From assembly GCF_022201045.2 (NCBI RefSeq), contig NC_068556.1, positions 4,690,001-4,754,000 of the forward strand: a stretch of DNA of 64,000 bases. Reading direction: 5' to 3'. This document shows, piece after piece, positions 15,253-28,789 of this stretch. The DNA is from Citrus sinensis. Taxonomy: Eukaryota; Streptophyta; Magnoliopsida; Sapindales; Rutaceae. Under the pieces are notes generated by a model, which saw nothing but the letters and a program-made list of their open reading frames with translations, was not told the DNA's origin and did not search any database. Each line of letters opens with the position of its first letter. Within the stretch, counting starts at the first letter, position 1. The translations under genes were made by a program, and so were the position numbers.

Positions 15253-15538
15253 TTTTTCTTTTTCCAGTGAACCGACGGAGGGCGAGGATCAAAACGACAT
15301 TTTCATTAAAGGAAAATGGGAATCAGAGTGCTTTTTAGTTTTGATGATGATGGTGGTGGTGTGTGGGTGTCATTGGAGTCCAAGAAAGTGGAAACCATTT
15401 ATGATTCTATGACTCTGCGGAGATAAAGATCAAAGCATAAAGAGGCTTTCGTTTAAAAACATTAATAACATGAGCTGGCAGGTAGTGATTGGCCCCAGAG
15501 GAATTGATTGGGTGGCACTGTGGGTAATTTCATAACAT

Positions 15539-15556
15539 ACACACACACACACACAC
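15539..15556. repeat. (AC)n microsatellite
   Basis: Nine AC dinucleotides occur in a row, followed by a short GCATATATGG tail. The tract lies about 290 bp upstream of the GT14 start codon, in its probable promoter. Confidence 0.9.
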
Positions 15557-15717
15557 GCATATATGGGTGTATGTATTTTTTTTTTCTTTTTTTCCAGCTA
15601 AAAGCTGCTTGGAAATGACGATGGGTGAGAGAACTGAGAATTGTATTTGACAAAAATTACAGTTTGGACTTGTACCTGACTTAGAATTCAACGAAAACAA
15701 AAAGATAATATTAAATA

Positions 15718-16178
15718 GAGAAATTATTATTTTATTATTAAAATTTTACTGACATATTATGTCAGGATTAAAATTTATCGAAAAATATATTTTACTACTA
15801 AAATTTTATGCCGTTATCAATTCATTATCATTAAGAAAAGTTAATATTTAACAGAAATTGAGTTAAAAGTCAATTTTACCTCTAAGAGTTTGGTAGTAAA
15901 ATAATAATTTCCTTAAAAATTCGGTAGTAAAATGATAATTTTCTTAAAAATTTAGTAATAAAATGATAATTTATATATTAAATTAATAGATAATTTTACT
16001 CTTACAGTTGAAAATATTTTTGATATCCTTATGACATCAGTAAATTTTTAACGTTATTAACGAAATGGTAATAAATTAATAACGACGTAAAACTTTAATA
16101 ATAAAATATATTTTTTGATAAATCTTGATACTGATATAATATATTAGTAAAATTTTGATAGTAAAATGATAATATCCC
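15718..16178. mobile_element. Long-TIR MITE (Mutator-like), 461 bp
   Basis: The outer 105-110 bp at each side are inverted copies at about 80 percent identity. The left arm starts GAGAAATTATTATTTTATT at 15718 and the right arm, read in reverse, starts GGGATATTATCATTTTACT at 16178. The interior is AT-rich with repeated 'GGTAGTAAAATAATAATTT'-type phrases near 15890-15970. Flanks resemble each other (ATATTAAATA before, ATGTTTAAATA after), suggesting an aged target duplication. The terminal sequence resembles that of the MITE at 46510-46986. Confidence 0.75.
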
Positions 16179-16955
16179 ATGTTTAAATAATTAGAGTTAA
16201 CAATTATCTAATTACGTGATAAAAATCTTATATTAACAAAATCAAAAGCATTAGATTTGGAGAATGACGCGAAGCGCGTATTTAATTTTTTTTTTTCAAA
16301 AAAGTTTAAATTAATAATTAATTGGTAGACAAGAAACTAATGTGTGAATTGTACACTCGTACCCCACGATCACGGGATTAATCAGAGAAAAAGTGGCCAC
16401 TAGAGAAGAAGGGAGTGTTGCGAGCGTGACAGACAGTTTATACCTGTGGCTGGTCATGGTTATTGGGTAGGTGAGGCGCACTCTCTCTGTGATTGGGAGG
16501 TGCGGTGCTGCGAATGGTGTGATTAATAAATTTTTTGATTTTGTAAAACGCGTACAAACTTCGAATAAATAGATTTTGGAAGAGATGGAGGATCTTAACG
16601 TAATTTACATTAATTATTGTGATGAAGAGATCCCCTCAAAAATATTTGCACAAAGACGAGAGCAGGCTTCATCTAGTCAACTTTTTAAGTCAAGTCAACT
16701 CAACACTATGCGTATGGTCCTGGTTATCATCCGTGGGCCCATACGAGAGCCGCCCCTGCGCCCTGGCTAGTGGCCACCATTTTTCTGAGCTCGGATAAAT
16801 GATAAATTGATTATATGTTTGCATAAATTATTTATCCAAAATGCATATTAACATTTCATATTTATCCTGATATACATTATAAAAATTTAAAAATTATCCT
16901 TATTAATTGGAGGATTAAATTATTAATTTCAAAAATTATTATTTCTAATCGTAGG
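16179..16955. other. Intergenic region, no gene supported
   Basis: A 64-codon open frame at 16576-16770 has no recognisable domain and biased composition. A small perfect hairpin (ACGCG-AAG-CGCGT) lies at about 16267-16279. Nothing else is supported. Confidence 0.55.
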
Positions 16956-19900
16956 TGTAATATTCTAAAGACACTTAACCATGCCACGTGTCTTTCCTTT
17001 CAAATAAAAGAAGTTACTCTAGAAAAATAACACCTAAGTTATTCTGGGAAATAACAACTAAGAAAAAGTTCCTCCATAGCTCATAAAGATGGCAAGAGGG
17101 GGGGATTAATTCCACAATCCATTAGTTTAGGAAAATCACACCCAAAGTTCGTAACGATAGGGAAATATGCACGTGTTCTATGATCAAATTCACATCCACG
17201 TGTATAAAAATGACAGATGACACATGTCATTAGGTTGAGGGTTCAAAGAAAAACTTTAAACCCATATCACTCACCATCTATAAATAGAGATCTATTTATA
17301 AGATAAAGGGGTCTTTGGCTTCCAAAAAGCATTGTTCATTCAAGAGAGAGAAAACTATGTCTCTTTAACCTTGATCAAATACTAACTTGGGTGTCGAAGT
17401 AACTTTTTCAAGTACTCACCTCGTCGGATTCAAGGTTAACAGTCGTGATAAGTTCTCCATAAACTATAAATATGTGTGAAGGTAAAAATCCAACACCTTT
17501 AATTGGCGTCGCCTGTGGGGAAGAAAGTTGCTGAAAATTTTTTTCTCTCACTAAAACTCACACAATCATTACTTTCCCATCATCTTTTTAGATTATATTT
17601 AGTTGTGTATATTTGTAAAAAGAAGTAAATACTCACATATGATCATTAAAAATGAGTTCATGTGTGAGACCTAAATTTCAAACATGATTAAAAAGGGAAT
17701 AAAGCCAAAAATCCAAGCTCAAAATATAGAAGTCTCACCTCTATTTTAATTTACATTTACTGGCAATGAAAGCAAAGAAAATGAAAAACTCATTTGGTCA
17801 ACATAAAAGTTTGACCAAATAATAAAAAGTCAAGATGGTAAAATATGGTTAAAATGGTTACTAAAATAAAATCCAAGATCAATTTATCTTTTATTTTATT
17901 GTCATTTTCTTTTTAATTATGCTAATTCTCTAATAGTTATGCTAACTTATTTACATTTCTGCCATTTTAGTTATTCCAATGTACTTCTTTATTTTTCTAT
18001 GAGTGAGGTTAAGGAAAATCCAAGCATTCACCTTATCCGGGGAAATATATGAAGGGTAGTAAGTCAATGTGGATCAACATAACTCTATATTCTAATTTAA
18101 CAACTATGATTCCACATCTAACATATTAACACATTTTATTTTCAATTTTCCTATGTCATTCCTGACTTTACTTGACTTACCCACAAGTGAGGCTAAGGAA
18201 AACCCAAACATTCACCTCCTAATAGAGAATAAACAAATGGGTACTATGCCAACGTGGATTAGTCTAGCATTCCTTATATGTTATGTAGTTAACAATTATC
18301 TTTACACATCTAACCTTAACACTTCCGCATTTACTATTATGATTATTTATAAATTTTATAATATTTATAAATATTATAAATTAGCCCACCAAAAGAAATT
18401 ACCCTAGAGCAACAATCAAAAGATTAGCCTTAGAAAAACTGAAAATAGGCTGAAAAGAAAATTAGCCCACCAAAAGAAAGAGTTAGAGTCCACACAGAAC
18501 AAACTTAAAAAGGCACATAAGGAATCGATAGTGATGAGGAACGAATTTTGCAAGAATACCTATATAAGGAAATTCAAAAGATCCTAAGGAAACTCTTGAA
18601 AGAATTTCCAAATGGCTTCCGCAGCAGATTATGCCTGCTTTTGAACAACAGTCAAAAGAATAGGTTTGGAAAAACTAAAAATGGGCGGAAATGCAAATTA
18701 GTCCACTAAAAGAAAGGGTCGGAACCCACGCAAAATAAACTCAAAAAGGCACGTAAGGAACCAATAATGATGAGGAATGAATTTTCTAAGAATCCCTATT
18801 GAAAAGAATTCAAAAGATCCCAAGAAAACTCCAGAAAGAATTTTCAGATGGCTTCCATAGCAAATTATACCATGGTATTGACCCTCTAGAGAAAAAGCTA
18901 AGGTCCATTTGAGTCACATTTTGGACTATTCTAAATGCTTATTTAGATTGACAATTTGTAGATGAGGAAAATTTTGTTCTAGCCAAGACGAAGATATGAA
19001 TTATTTAAACTCTTAAAAATATTGATCCAATTAATAATGTACAACTCACTATTATTGATCACAAAACGTAAAAAATATTTCATAGTTTCAAATGCATCAT
19101 GCACTACACTAATGAGCATTCACATCTTAAATACTCATATCTATGCATCTCACAAGAATTCATATTTATCATTGTCTCATGAGCGCTCATGATCATCTCA
19201 TACATTGCCATATATGCTTCTGAAAATCTCAAAATTCATTTTAGAACTGACCAGATTACCTAGGGAAAATTCTCATTTCCCACGGAACTTCTTTATATAG
19301 AAAAGTTCAAAGAACAATAAATATGCCCCCTCTATCAATGGAAAATAATATCTCCTCCTAGAGCTTCAGTTCAAGAAAAAAGTTCAAAGAATAAGAAACA
19401 TTCCCTCATATGTTAAGGAAAAAGTAAATTTTCTCTTAGAACTTTTGTTTAAGGGAGAAGTTCAAAGAATAAGAAATATTTCCTCCTACATTAAAGGAAA
19501 AGATAGATTTTCTCATAGAACTTTAATTCAAAGGAAAAGTTCAATGAATAAAAACATATTCCATCCTAATCAAGGGAAAATTAGATTTCTTTTTAAAACT
19601 TCAGTTCAAGAAAAAATTTTAAAGAATAAAAAAGATTCCCTCATACGTCATAAGAAAGTAGATTTCCTATTAGGACTTTGGTTCAAGGGAAAAATTTAAA
19701 AAGAATTAATGTTCTCTCTTATGTTAAGAGAAAAGTATATTTTTTTTCCAACACTTTAGTTCAAGAGAAACGTGTAAGAATAATTAATATTCCCTCTTAT
19801 GTTAAGGAAGAAGTATATTTCTACCAAAGAATAGTTTAGTGAAATAGTTTAATTTTCATTGCTCAAGAAAATGAGGAAAAGTTTCTCTAATAATATTCCA

Positions 19901-21420
19901 CTAGAATAGCTCACTTTTCCCTAGCCCAATGTAAAGGAAAAACTTTCATAGGCCAAAAAGGAGAAAATTTTTCCTTATAAAGTTCTTCGGAATAGCTTTC
20001 TTTCCTATGCCAACAACAAGGAAAAACTTTGTTAGGCTAACAAGAGGAAAAATTTTCCTAAGCCAATAAAGAGAAAAAGTTTTGTGATATTATTCTTGCA
20101 GTATAAGTCACTTTTTCCTGTGTCAAGAAAAAGTCAATGCCTTGTAAGACAACCGAAGGTTAAGGAAAAACCTAGGCAAACAAAAGGCAAGGTAAGAAGA
20201 GCATGCCAAGCCATGAGCGAATGCCCAACAAGATAAACAAAAGCTAAAGAATGATAATAGCAAACAAAAACTAAGGAAAAACAAAGTCACAAGCTAACCA
20301 AGGAAAAAATGAAAGTCGAAGCGAACAAGAGAAAGCCAAACTAAGGAATGACCAACCCTATATAAGGCAAGACAAAAATGAGTCAAGCTAAACCAAGGTA
20401 TAAAATATCTGCTTACCAAAATCCGGAATAAAAACAAAGATTTTCATAAAACATTCCTGAAGTAGTTAAAATGCCTAGGGATGCATTTTCCCTTAGAACT
20501 TCAGTTAAAAAAAAAATTGAGAAAACTAACATTTTCTCTCAGAGTTTTAGTTTGGGGGAAAATTTAATGGATTCAATTATTTAAATAATAATCACAATTT
20601 CTATTGGAACTTCAATTCAATGGAAGAGTTCAAAGAATAACTACCATTTTCTTTGAAACTTCGACTTATAAGGAATTGAAAGAGCTAACATTTTATTTAG
20701 GAACTTCAGTTAAGAGGAAATATTTCACTTTTCCTAAGTTAATAAAGAGAAAAGTTAATTGATACATTACTCCTGAAATACATTCAAAAGCCTAAGGCAT
20801 AACTCTTTAAAAAAGGCCATGTGGCCAGTCAAACAAAAATCAAAACTTTTTATTCTACTCAAAGTATTTTCTAAAAAAAATACACTCGTGGGGGAGAGTA
20901 ATGTATGTGACATATTCTAAAGACATTTAATCATAAAACGTGTCCCTACTTTTAAATAAAAGAAGCTATTATGAGAAAATAACACCCAACCTATACCGGA
21001 GGAATAACGCTCAAGAAAATTTCTCCCCATAGCACATAAAGATGGCAAAATGGGGGATTAGTCCACAATCCATTAGTCCAAGAAAATCACACCCAAAAGT
21101 CATAACGACAAGGAAATATGCACGTGCGGAATAATTCATTACGATCAAATTGGTGACATATGTCAGTAGGTTGAGCATTCAAAGAAAAACCTTAAATTCA
21201 TATCACTGATCATCTATAAATAGAGATCCATCTCCAAGAGAAATGGGTCTTTGGACGGAGAGAAAACTCATTTTCTCCTCAATTCACATCTCTTTAACCT
21301 TGATCAAATACTAATTCGAGCGTCGAAGTGCCTTTTTTCAGGTACCCACCTCGCCGAATTCTTGGCATACAAATTCTCCATAAACTACAAATATGTGTGA
21401 AGATAAAAATCCAACACCTT
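16956..21420 (+). mobile_element. Old non-autonomous LTR retrotransposon (LARD-like), about 4.5 kb
   Basis: Two long direct repeats, 16956-17500 and 20902-21420, share landmarks in order: ATATTCTAAAGACA, CATAAAGATGGCAA, CACAATCCATTAGT, ATCTATAAATAGAGATC (with TATA box), ACCTTGATCAAATACTAA and a terminal AAAAATCCAACACCTT. They are the LTRs. Directly after the left copy, ATTGGCGTCGCCTGTGGGG (17501-17519) looks like a primer binding site. A purine run GTGGGGGAGAGTA at 20888-20900 precedes the right copy as polypurine tract. The 3.4-kb interior has no gag or pol domains. LTRs differ by many substitutions and indels, so the insertion is old; no clear target duplication remains. The family cannot be named from the sequence alone. 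Confidence 0.87.
17975..20745 (+). repeat. Repeated segments making up the LARD interior
   Basis: At least three repeat families are stacked. A unit of about 170 bp occurs twice (about 17990-18135 and 18175-18335; landmark GAGG(T/C)TAAGGAAAA(T/C)CC). A unit of about 235 bp occurs twice (about 18410-18640 and 18645-18870; landmark AAAGGCAC(A/G)TAAGGAA and AATGGCTTCC-like end). A unit of about 60-75 bp built on 'AAGTTCAAAGAATAA...CCCTC...AGGAAAA' recurs roughly seven or more times from about 19270 to 19830, with looser copies at 20480-20740. A related 'GGAAAAACTTT' array fills 19855-20120. The function is unknown. Confidence 0.7.
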
Positions 21421-22514
21421 CACTTATTATATTGAGATAACAAAAAAATAATAATAATAATATACAAGTATTAATTTTAATAATCAATTATTGTATATAT
21501 AAAATAAAAAAAATTTATATACATGTTTATTGATGTGTAAGTAAATTTATTTTAATATTATGTTCATTTTAAGTCATTTAAAATTTTATGGTTACTCTTC
21601 TTCAGATAATTAGAGTAATGATAATGTGTCAATATTTGAGTCTAAATTGATAAAACATTCATCGTTAGATGAGAAAATAATAATTTTAAAGCCTATTCTT
21701 CTTCTTCTTCTTCTTCTGATATGGAGTAGCACGATTAAATTAATTTACCTAATTTATGTATGGTCTTTTTTAACATTTTAAGAAGTGTAGATAGTAAAAC
21801 TTAATTTTTTTTTAACTTAGCACATGAGTATACAAAATATTAATAGAGTGTTCAAAATAATTTTTAGTGTGCAAATAGCCCCACCCTTATACATATATAT
21901 CATGGTCCTTATTGGATTAACAAGTCATCTATCATATTGCTCAAGTTTTAAGATGCTTAACTTTCAAATTTTGAAGTAAAGGTTGTCATATTTCCGTTAA
22001 AACCAATTGATGCTCAAAGTATGGAAATTCAATTTCATCGCTTTGTTGTCCAATGGCTAGTCGTTGGCTCTCGTAAGGCCAACCATCCTCATATGCAGCC
22101 CTTTATATTTTATTATGTTTCTATTATATTCTACTTAAGTTTATAATTTCAATATTACGATCCCATCATTCAAACCGAATACATTGAGCTCATTCTCTTC
22201 AAAACCTTTAATTTTTCATTAGAATTTCAACTTCACAGGTGATTCTCTGTAAATCCCAATGGACATTTTAGAATAGATTTAAGAAAAGTTTTCTCAAGGG
22301 ATCTAGTCTTTCTTCCCAAGGCTTCTCTTTCTCTAAAAGAGAAACCAGGAATGAAAGGTACATGAGTCATAAGGACTCTTTACATCACTCACAGTTTGGG
22401 TGGTTGATTCTAAATTTCCATTTAAACAAAACCTTAAGTTCTTTCTTTGGGAGATATTTAAGGCATTCTGTTGAAGTGGTTAGAAAGATAGTTATTGCTT
22501 TGGTGTAGCTACGT
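21421..22514. other. AT-rich intergenic region leading into the LINE
   Basis: This contains short (AAT)n at about 21452-21468 and a (CTT)n tract at about 21698-21717. No gene is supported. The last 200-350 bp may be the 5' UTR of the adjacent LINE, but the true 5' end is not visible. Confidence 0.5.
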
Positions 22515-25500
22515 TTAAAATCATAAATACGGAAGAAATTATTCGTAAATGTCAAGCTATAACGCTGAAAGAAGAAGAATAAAATACGGTTGCATTGTTA
22601 GGCAAGATGAAAGCAAAAGGAATAAAGATCACAACAAACTGTCTAGTAGAGAAAATACTGCTAACAAGAGGAGTTAAATTAGAGGGCCTAAGATATGCCA
22701 TGAGATAGGTATGAAGATCCATTAAGAATGTGAAAGTTGAAAGCATGGGGAGCAACGTGTTCTTATTCAAGTTTGACACAGAAGAAGACAAGAAGATAGT
22801 ACTAACGGGAGGATCCTGGCATTTTGACAGAGCATTAATTATTTTATCGAAACCCATGGGGTGGGAGATGTCCAAAAACAATCCTTCACTCATGTTACTT
22901 TCTGAGTGCAATTTCATAATGTGCCCATCATGTGTATGCACAAGGAAGCCATTCAAGAGCTGGCGGAAAAAGTTGGAACAGTGGAAGAGGTGGATACAGA
23001 TGAAGATGGAGAGTGTATTGGAGCATTTACTAGAGCTCGGGTCACTACAGATGTTACTCATCCCTTAAAAAAATCATATTTATCAAGCCGGAAAATGAAA
23101 TGAAGATTCCAATAGCAGTCATATATGAAAGATTACCAGACTTCTGCTTTTGCTTTGGGATGTTAAGGCACCAGTATAGAGAACGCTTAAAGTATAAAAG
23201 GACAATCAAAAGAAAAGCTTGCATTCGGAGGTTAGATGAAAGCAGCTACGCCTACTGAAAGGGCGAGACAAAGCAAAGCAAAGAGTAGAGAATGAGAGAA
23301 TCAAGTCAAGAATCGAACAAACATAACCCGATCCAACACAACACACCAAGTCCAAAACAATCTGCAGGAAAACCCGGACGAGGAAAATGGGTCAGGAGAG
23401 CCTCATATTGAAGAATTAATCCAATGATATCGAGCAATGTGCCGATAACAGACGAATCTTTATTAATGAAAAGAGATGAGGAACTGCAACAACAGCTAAT
23501 AGGCAGCGTGAAGCAAGCAAGTACAATTGACATGGAGGTAACTCCTCGAAATAGGGGTTCAAGGGTGGGAATGAAAAATGAAAATGGGAGGGAATTGGAG
23601 AAGGAAAGGAAATTGACAAAAATGACCCAGTGAGCCCAAACTAGCAAAATCCTGGGAACAAGCATTGCCAAGCAAAGAAAAAGGAAGCGGATCATGGGCT
23701 TACTCAACATAGGCAAAAGCCCACTAGGAGAAAGTGGAAGCTGCAAGCAAGGGTTAAAAAGTCTAAAACAGAAAACCTTATTAGGCTATTGGGAAGCAAA
23801 ATAACAGGCGGCGACATTGGATACAAAAGCCCAGAGAAAAAAAAAACGAAACTGATTAGCCCAACAAAACAAGTAGAGTGGTATTCTTAGCTTAGTCCCC
23901 CTCAAACTGAACTGATGCTAGAAAAAAAAATGACATCGAAGGCAGTAATGGAGAATTTAGAGGAAATGTAACAAGAAAGATCAGCGGAGGCTGGTGACCA
24001 GCCCCACAGGCAGCCATGAAAACCTTGAGTTGGAACGTTCGAGGTTTGGGGAATCCCTGAACGCGTCTAAGCTAAGGAAAATTCTCCAAATGCATAGGCC
24101 TCAAATCTTATTCTTGTGTAAGACAAAATTAAGGTCTAGGCAGACGTACGAAGAGTGTAGAAGGTTAAACTTCGACAATAATTTTGCAGTTGGAAGGAAT
24201 GGAATGAGTGGTGGAATAACTTTATGTTGGAAAACAGATGTTCAGCTCAAAATTATCTTTTATAGTAGCCATCACATAGATATTGTGATCAATACTGCTA
24301 ATGGTAAAAAGTAAAGGTGTACATGGGTTTATGGTCACCCGAAAATGTAGCAAAAGAAGCACACATTGACACTGCTTAGGAGACTAGTAGGGTTGTCATC
24401 TTACCCTTGGCTGTGCTTTGGTGACTTTAATGAAATATTGCACATGCATGAAAAAACTGGTGGCAACAATAGAAATCTTAATTTGGTGGTTGACTTTAGA
24501 CATGCTATTAAGGATTGTAACTTGGTGGATGCAGGCTGTACAGGATATCCCTTTACCTGGTCTAATAGAAGATTTGAACCCTACTTGATTGAAGAAAGAC
24601 TAGATAGATTCTTCTACAGCAAAGAATGAGGAAAAAGCTTTTATGACTCAACAATAACCAATTTGATAACCTGGATATCGGATCACTCTCCAGTGGCTTT
24701 TGAAGTAAAAGAAATGAGCTTTGTGCCGAGATATGCTAGAAGAACATACTCACAGGTGCATTATAAAGATATGTGGAGTGCCTATGATGCATGTAAGGAT
24801 ATTGTAAGACAAAATTAGTACAATTGCTAGGACTAGAATGATGGAAACCCGGTTCAAAATTTTCACAAAACAGCCAATACCTCTTTAGCTGAATTAAAAC
24901 TTTGAAGTAAAGAGGAGTTTGGAGGCAGGCAAAGAGAAGCTGAAAAGCTAATAAAGCAACTGAAGGAGGTCAAACAAAACTACAAGCACTATGAAGATGG
25001 GAACGAAATCAACAGAATAAAAAAAAAAGCTCAACAATTTGCTGATGGATGAGGAAATGTACTGAAAACAGAGGTCAAGAGCTGATTGGATAAAGGTAGA
25101 GGACAAAAATATTAAGTTCTTTCATTCCAGAGCTTCCGCTCGAAAAAGAAAGAACATCCGCTCGAAAAAGAAAGAACAAGATATGGTGCGTGGAGAATAA
25201 ACAAGGTAATTGGGTTGAAGAAAAAGATGAGACTGAGAAGGAGTTTTGTGAGTATTTCTAGGAGATATTTTCAACCACAAAACTAAATCAAGTTCAGATG
25301 GATGTTGCGTTGGAAGGGTTAAAGCCTTTGGTAACAGAGGATATTAATGATCAATTGACTCAACAATTCGCAGCCGAAGAGATTATAAAAGCCCTAACAC
25401 AGATGTGCCCAACAAAAGCACTAGAACCAGACGGATTACCAGCTATTTTATTTCAAAAACAGTGGCAATCAATGAAGGTATGGGTGCTCTTAACTTGTCT

Positions 25501-27966
25501 TTATGTGCTAAACAACCAAGGTAATATAGCTCCCTTGAATCATAATTGCATTGCCTTAATCCCCAAAGTAGTTAAGCCTAGGAAAGTCACTGACTTTAGA
25601 CTTATCAGCTTGTGTAATGTAATTTACAGGATAGTTACTAAAACCATTGCAAACAAGCTAAAACCTATCTTAGCCCAAATCATTTCCCCTACATAAAATG
25701 CATTCATTCCCCGCAGACTCATTACCGACAATATCATAATAGGCTATGAATGCCTTCACAAAATTAAGTATTGTAAAGGAAAGAAGAATGACAAAGTAGC
25801 TCTGAAGTTAGATATTAGTAAAGCTTATAACCGAGTTGAATATGGATTTTTGAAAGAAATAATGAGGAGAATGAGGTTTCCAAGAAGGTGGATAGAGTTA
25901 ATCATGCAATGTATCACTACTGCATCCTTCTCTGAGCTTATTAATGGAACTTATAAGGGCTTAATCCAACCTCAAAAGGGTCTGAGGTAGGGTTGCCCGT
26001 TATCTCCTTACTTGTTTATCATTTGCGCAAAAGTTTTTCTAATCTGTTGATGCAGGCAAAAAAAAGGAAGATTATTCAAGGCCTGAAATTCAGCAAAGAC
26101 TTAACCATATCTAATTTACTTTTTGCTGAAGATAGCATGATTTTTGCAAAAACATCCGTAGAAAGCTGCAAGCATCTAAAGGCCATCCTTAAATGTTATG
26201 CTCTAGCCTCATGACAAGTCTTCAATTATGACAAGTCTTCCATGTTCTTTAGTGGAAAATTTCTAGGAAAACAAGTTGAAGCAATAAGAGACATATTCCA
26301 GTTCAAAGTGGTTTCGAGGCATGAGAAGTATCTTGGTCTTCTATCCATGATCGGGAGGAAAAAAATGGAGTTCTTTCATGAAATAAAGCTTAAAGTAGGA
26401 AGCAAAATTGCAAGTTGGCAATATAAGTTCTTATCTAGTGGAGGCAAAGAGGTGCTTTTTAAAGTGGTGGCACAAGTTATCCCGGCTTATGCCATGAGTG
26501 TGTTTCGAATCCCAGTTGGCATTTGTGATGATATCTAGAGAACAATGGCCAGATTTTGGTGGGGCTCTAAAAAAGACAGGAAAGGGATGCTTTGGGCAAA
26601 ATGGGAGAAGCTGAGCTGTGCAAAGACCAGAGGAGGACTAGGATTCAGAGATCTCACTAACTTTAACCAGGCTCTAGGAGCCAAGCAGGGGTGGAGGCTA
26701 TTGCAGTATCCTAATTCGTTAGTAGCTAAGGTTTTACAAGCAATATACTATAAGCAAACTGATTTCCTTCATGCCAAGGCTGGTTGCAACCCCTCATTCA
26801 TTTGGAGGAGCATATTGTGGGGTAGACAAATCTTACACAAAGGGGTTAGATGGAGGTTGGAAACAGAGAAAAAGTGCAGATCTTCAAAGATAATTGGATT
26901 CCTAAACCAATGAGCTTTAAACCAGTCTTTCCATCAACTCTTCATAAGGAAGCTCAAGTTGCCGAAGTGATTGGTCCGGAAAACCAATGGAATGAAGGTC
27001 TAATCCGTCAGCATTTCTCAAGAGAAGATGCAGAGGCAATGCTTAAAATTCCACTGCCAAAGGAAGATAAGGATGATGAAGTGCTATGGCACTTTGACAG
27101 GAAAGGGCTTTATTATGTGAAAATTAGCTATCGAATAGCCCTTCAACTAAAGTTTTATAATTCCCCAAGCTATTCCAATAATGTATCCAATGCTGGAATG
27201 ATCTGTGGACCTTAAATCTACCTGAGAAAATCAAAATCTTCTTGTGGAGAGCAGTGAGGAATCTGTTGCCAACAATAGAGAACCTTTAGAAAAAGAAGAT
27301 CTTGCCAACCTTAGTGTGCCAAATTTGTAAACGAGATGTATAAACTGTTACACATGCACTATTACAGTGCAAAGGCCCTCAAAAAATGTGGAGGCAAATT
27401 TCCTTTACAGTAGAATTTCAAGATATCACACATCAGGATATCTTAGGCATGATACAGGAGTTAGGGAGGAATTTGTCAAGAACTCAAATGGAGTTATTGG
27501 TGGCGTATTGGTGGGTGGCTTGGACTGAAAGGAATAAAATGATCTTTGAAGGCAAGAAACTGAATCCTTTAGTGGCGGTATCCAAAACTGAGGTAGTGGT
27601 GGAAGCTTTCAAGAGGGTTAAAGAGCCTGGGAAAACATCTGTTGTTTCAAAGCCAAATGAGCTTAAGAAGCAGTGGGATCCTCCCCCTAGCGGCATTTAT
27701 AAGCTTAATGTCGATGCAACCAAACAAGCTGAAGCTCAGATAGCTAGACTGGGAGTTGTAATGAGAGATTCCAATAGTAGAGTAGTGATGACAGTTGCTT
27801 TTAGAGGAGAGGTAAGATTCTCGAAAGCTGAAGCAATGGAATGGGGTATACAGGCTGCAATACAAGCAAAAATGCACTCTGTAATTGTGGAGACAGATTG
27901 CCTAGAAGTGGCTAACTTAGTCGACAACTTCACAGGTGAAAACTCTAAATTTGTAATTAGGCCGAC
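22515..27966 (+). mobile_element. L1-type LINE (plant RNase H-bearing L1 clade), decayed and 3'-truncated
   Basis: ORF1 region 22515-23960: a DUF4283 RNA-binding-like domain (NVFLFKFDTEEDKKIVLTGG, 22740-22815), then a zinc-knuckle remnant (YERLPDFCFCFG near 23125-23160). ORF2 starts at 24016 (MKTLSWNVRGLGNP). It runs through an APE-type endonuclease (CFGDFNEILH near 24415, RLDRFF, then SDHSP near 24680), reverse transcriptase (ISLCNVIYR, KLDISKAY, GCPLSPYL, LLFAEDSMIF at about 25600-26150), the zf-RVT region (26545-26830) and an RNase H domain (KLNVDATKQ..., ETDCLEVANLV, 27700-27930). Many stops and frameshifts interrupt both ORFs, for example a TGA at 24057 where the family has Arg (CGA). 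The RNase H domain breaks off at about 27960, so the true 3' end and A-tail are missing. Confidence 0.93.
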
Positions 27967-28560
27967 CTTTTTTTTTTTGTTGTGTTTAGTTAACTAATTC
28001 AGGTACTCACCTGGGTGCTATTTATTTTGCCGGTCTCTTTCCTTTCCCTCTCCTGCTTGACTTCTCGCTTGTGCTTGGTGACCTTTCATGTCAACTCTTT
28101 TTCATACTGTGTGAACGCTACCGCAATCGCATCATTCACTTCCGCGACAGACAACAATCAAGCCATAGTGATATTCAATTAAAACGTTAATGTGGCAAAG
28201 TGTTTGTAGACATACAAGTATTTGACTAACCACCGCCCTGATGATCTGATGATTACCAACAACTTGAAAAAGAAAATTAACCTCAACAGTCAACATAGAC
28301 GAGATGAAGGTGATGCTGAAACAAGCAGCTTCCAACTGCAAATTACACAGACTACTATGAACCAACTTGATAACACTGTAACTTACCACTACAATGTCAT
28401 ATGTTGAGGAAAGCTCTTGGAACAAGTCCTCTAATGACAAAAAACCAAAATGGTTTCTCAATTTCACGGGGCACAGTCTGCAAAGTATACAAGAGATTTG
28501 CTCAAGTTCATTTAATCCATTCAACGGTAATCTTTACGACAATATCTAACCAGAGAACAG
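27967..28560 (-). other. Unresolved minus-strand gene-like segment next to the LINE break
   Basis: A run of 12 T at 27968-27979 could be an A-tail of something inserted in minus orientation. Upstream of it on that strand are short stretches with splice-like borders: an acceptor after a pyrimidine-poor tract near 28483, a donor GTAAG near 28385, and an acceptor CAG near 28343. Short open pieces follow (for example SVAEVNDAIAVAFTQYEKEL near 28085-28150). I do not recognise a protein family. It may be a decayed host gene fragment, or the 3' remnant of whatever removed the LINE end. Confidence 0.3.
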
Positions 28561-28789
28561 AGCACATTAAACACAGTTATAACCATTGTTTGTAGCATCA
28601 TTCATTCATTGCAGGTTCTGGTAAATATGATTCCAAAAGCTTTCCCATAATGCATGACAAGAAAACATAAAAGACAAAAATACAAAGATTAATAATAGAA
28701 GATTTCCAAGCAGCACAACTACACCATCAGTCAAAGCCTCTAACCACCATCAAAGAGGCCCATCACACCGAATATGAATCCCATTATAT

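Noticed and set aside
17501-20901. gag or pol coding inside the 17-21 kb LTR element
   Set aside because: Neither strand shows protease, reverse transcriptase or integrase motifs. The open frames are short and lie in repeat arrays.
22552-23061. 169-codon minus-strand open frame
   Set aside because: It lies antisense to the LINE ORF1 region, where the plus strand shows a clear DUF4283 domain. It has no domain of its own.
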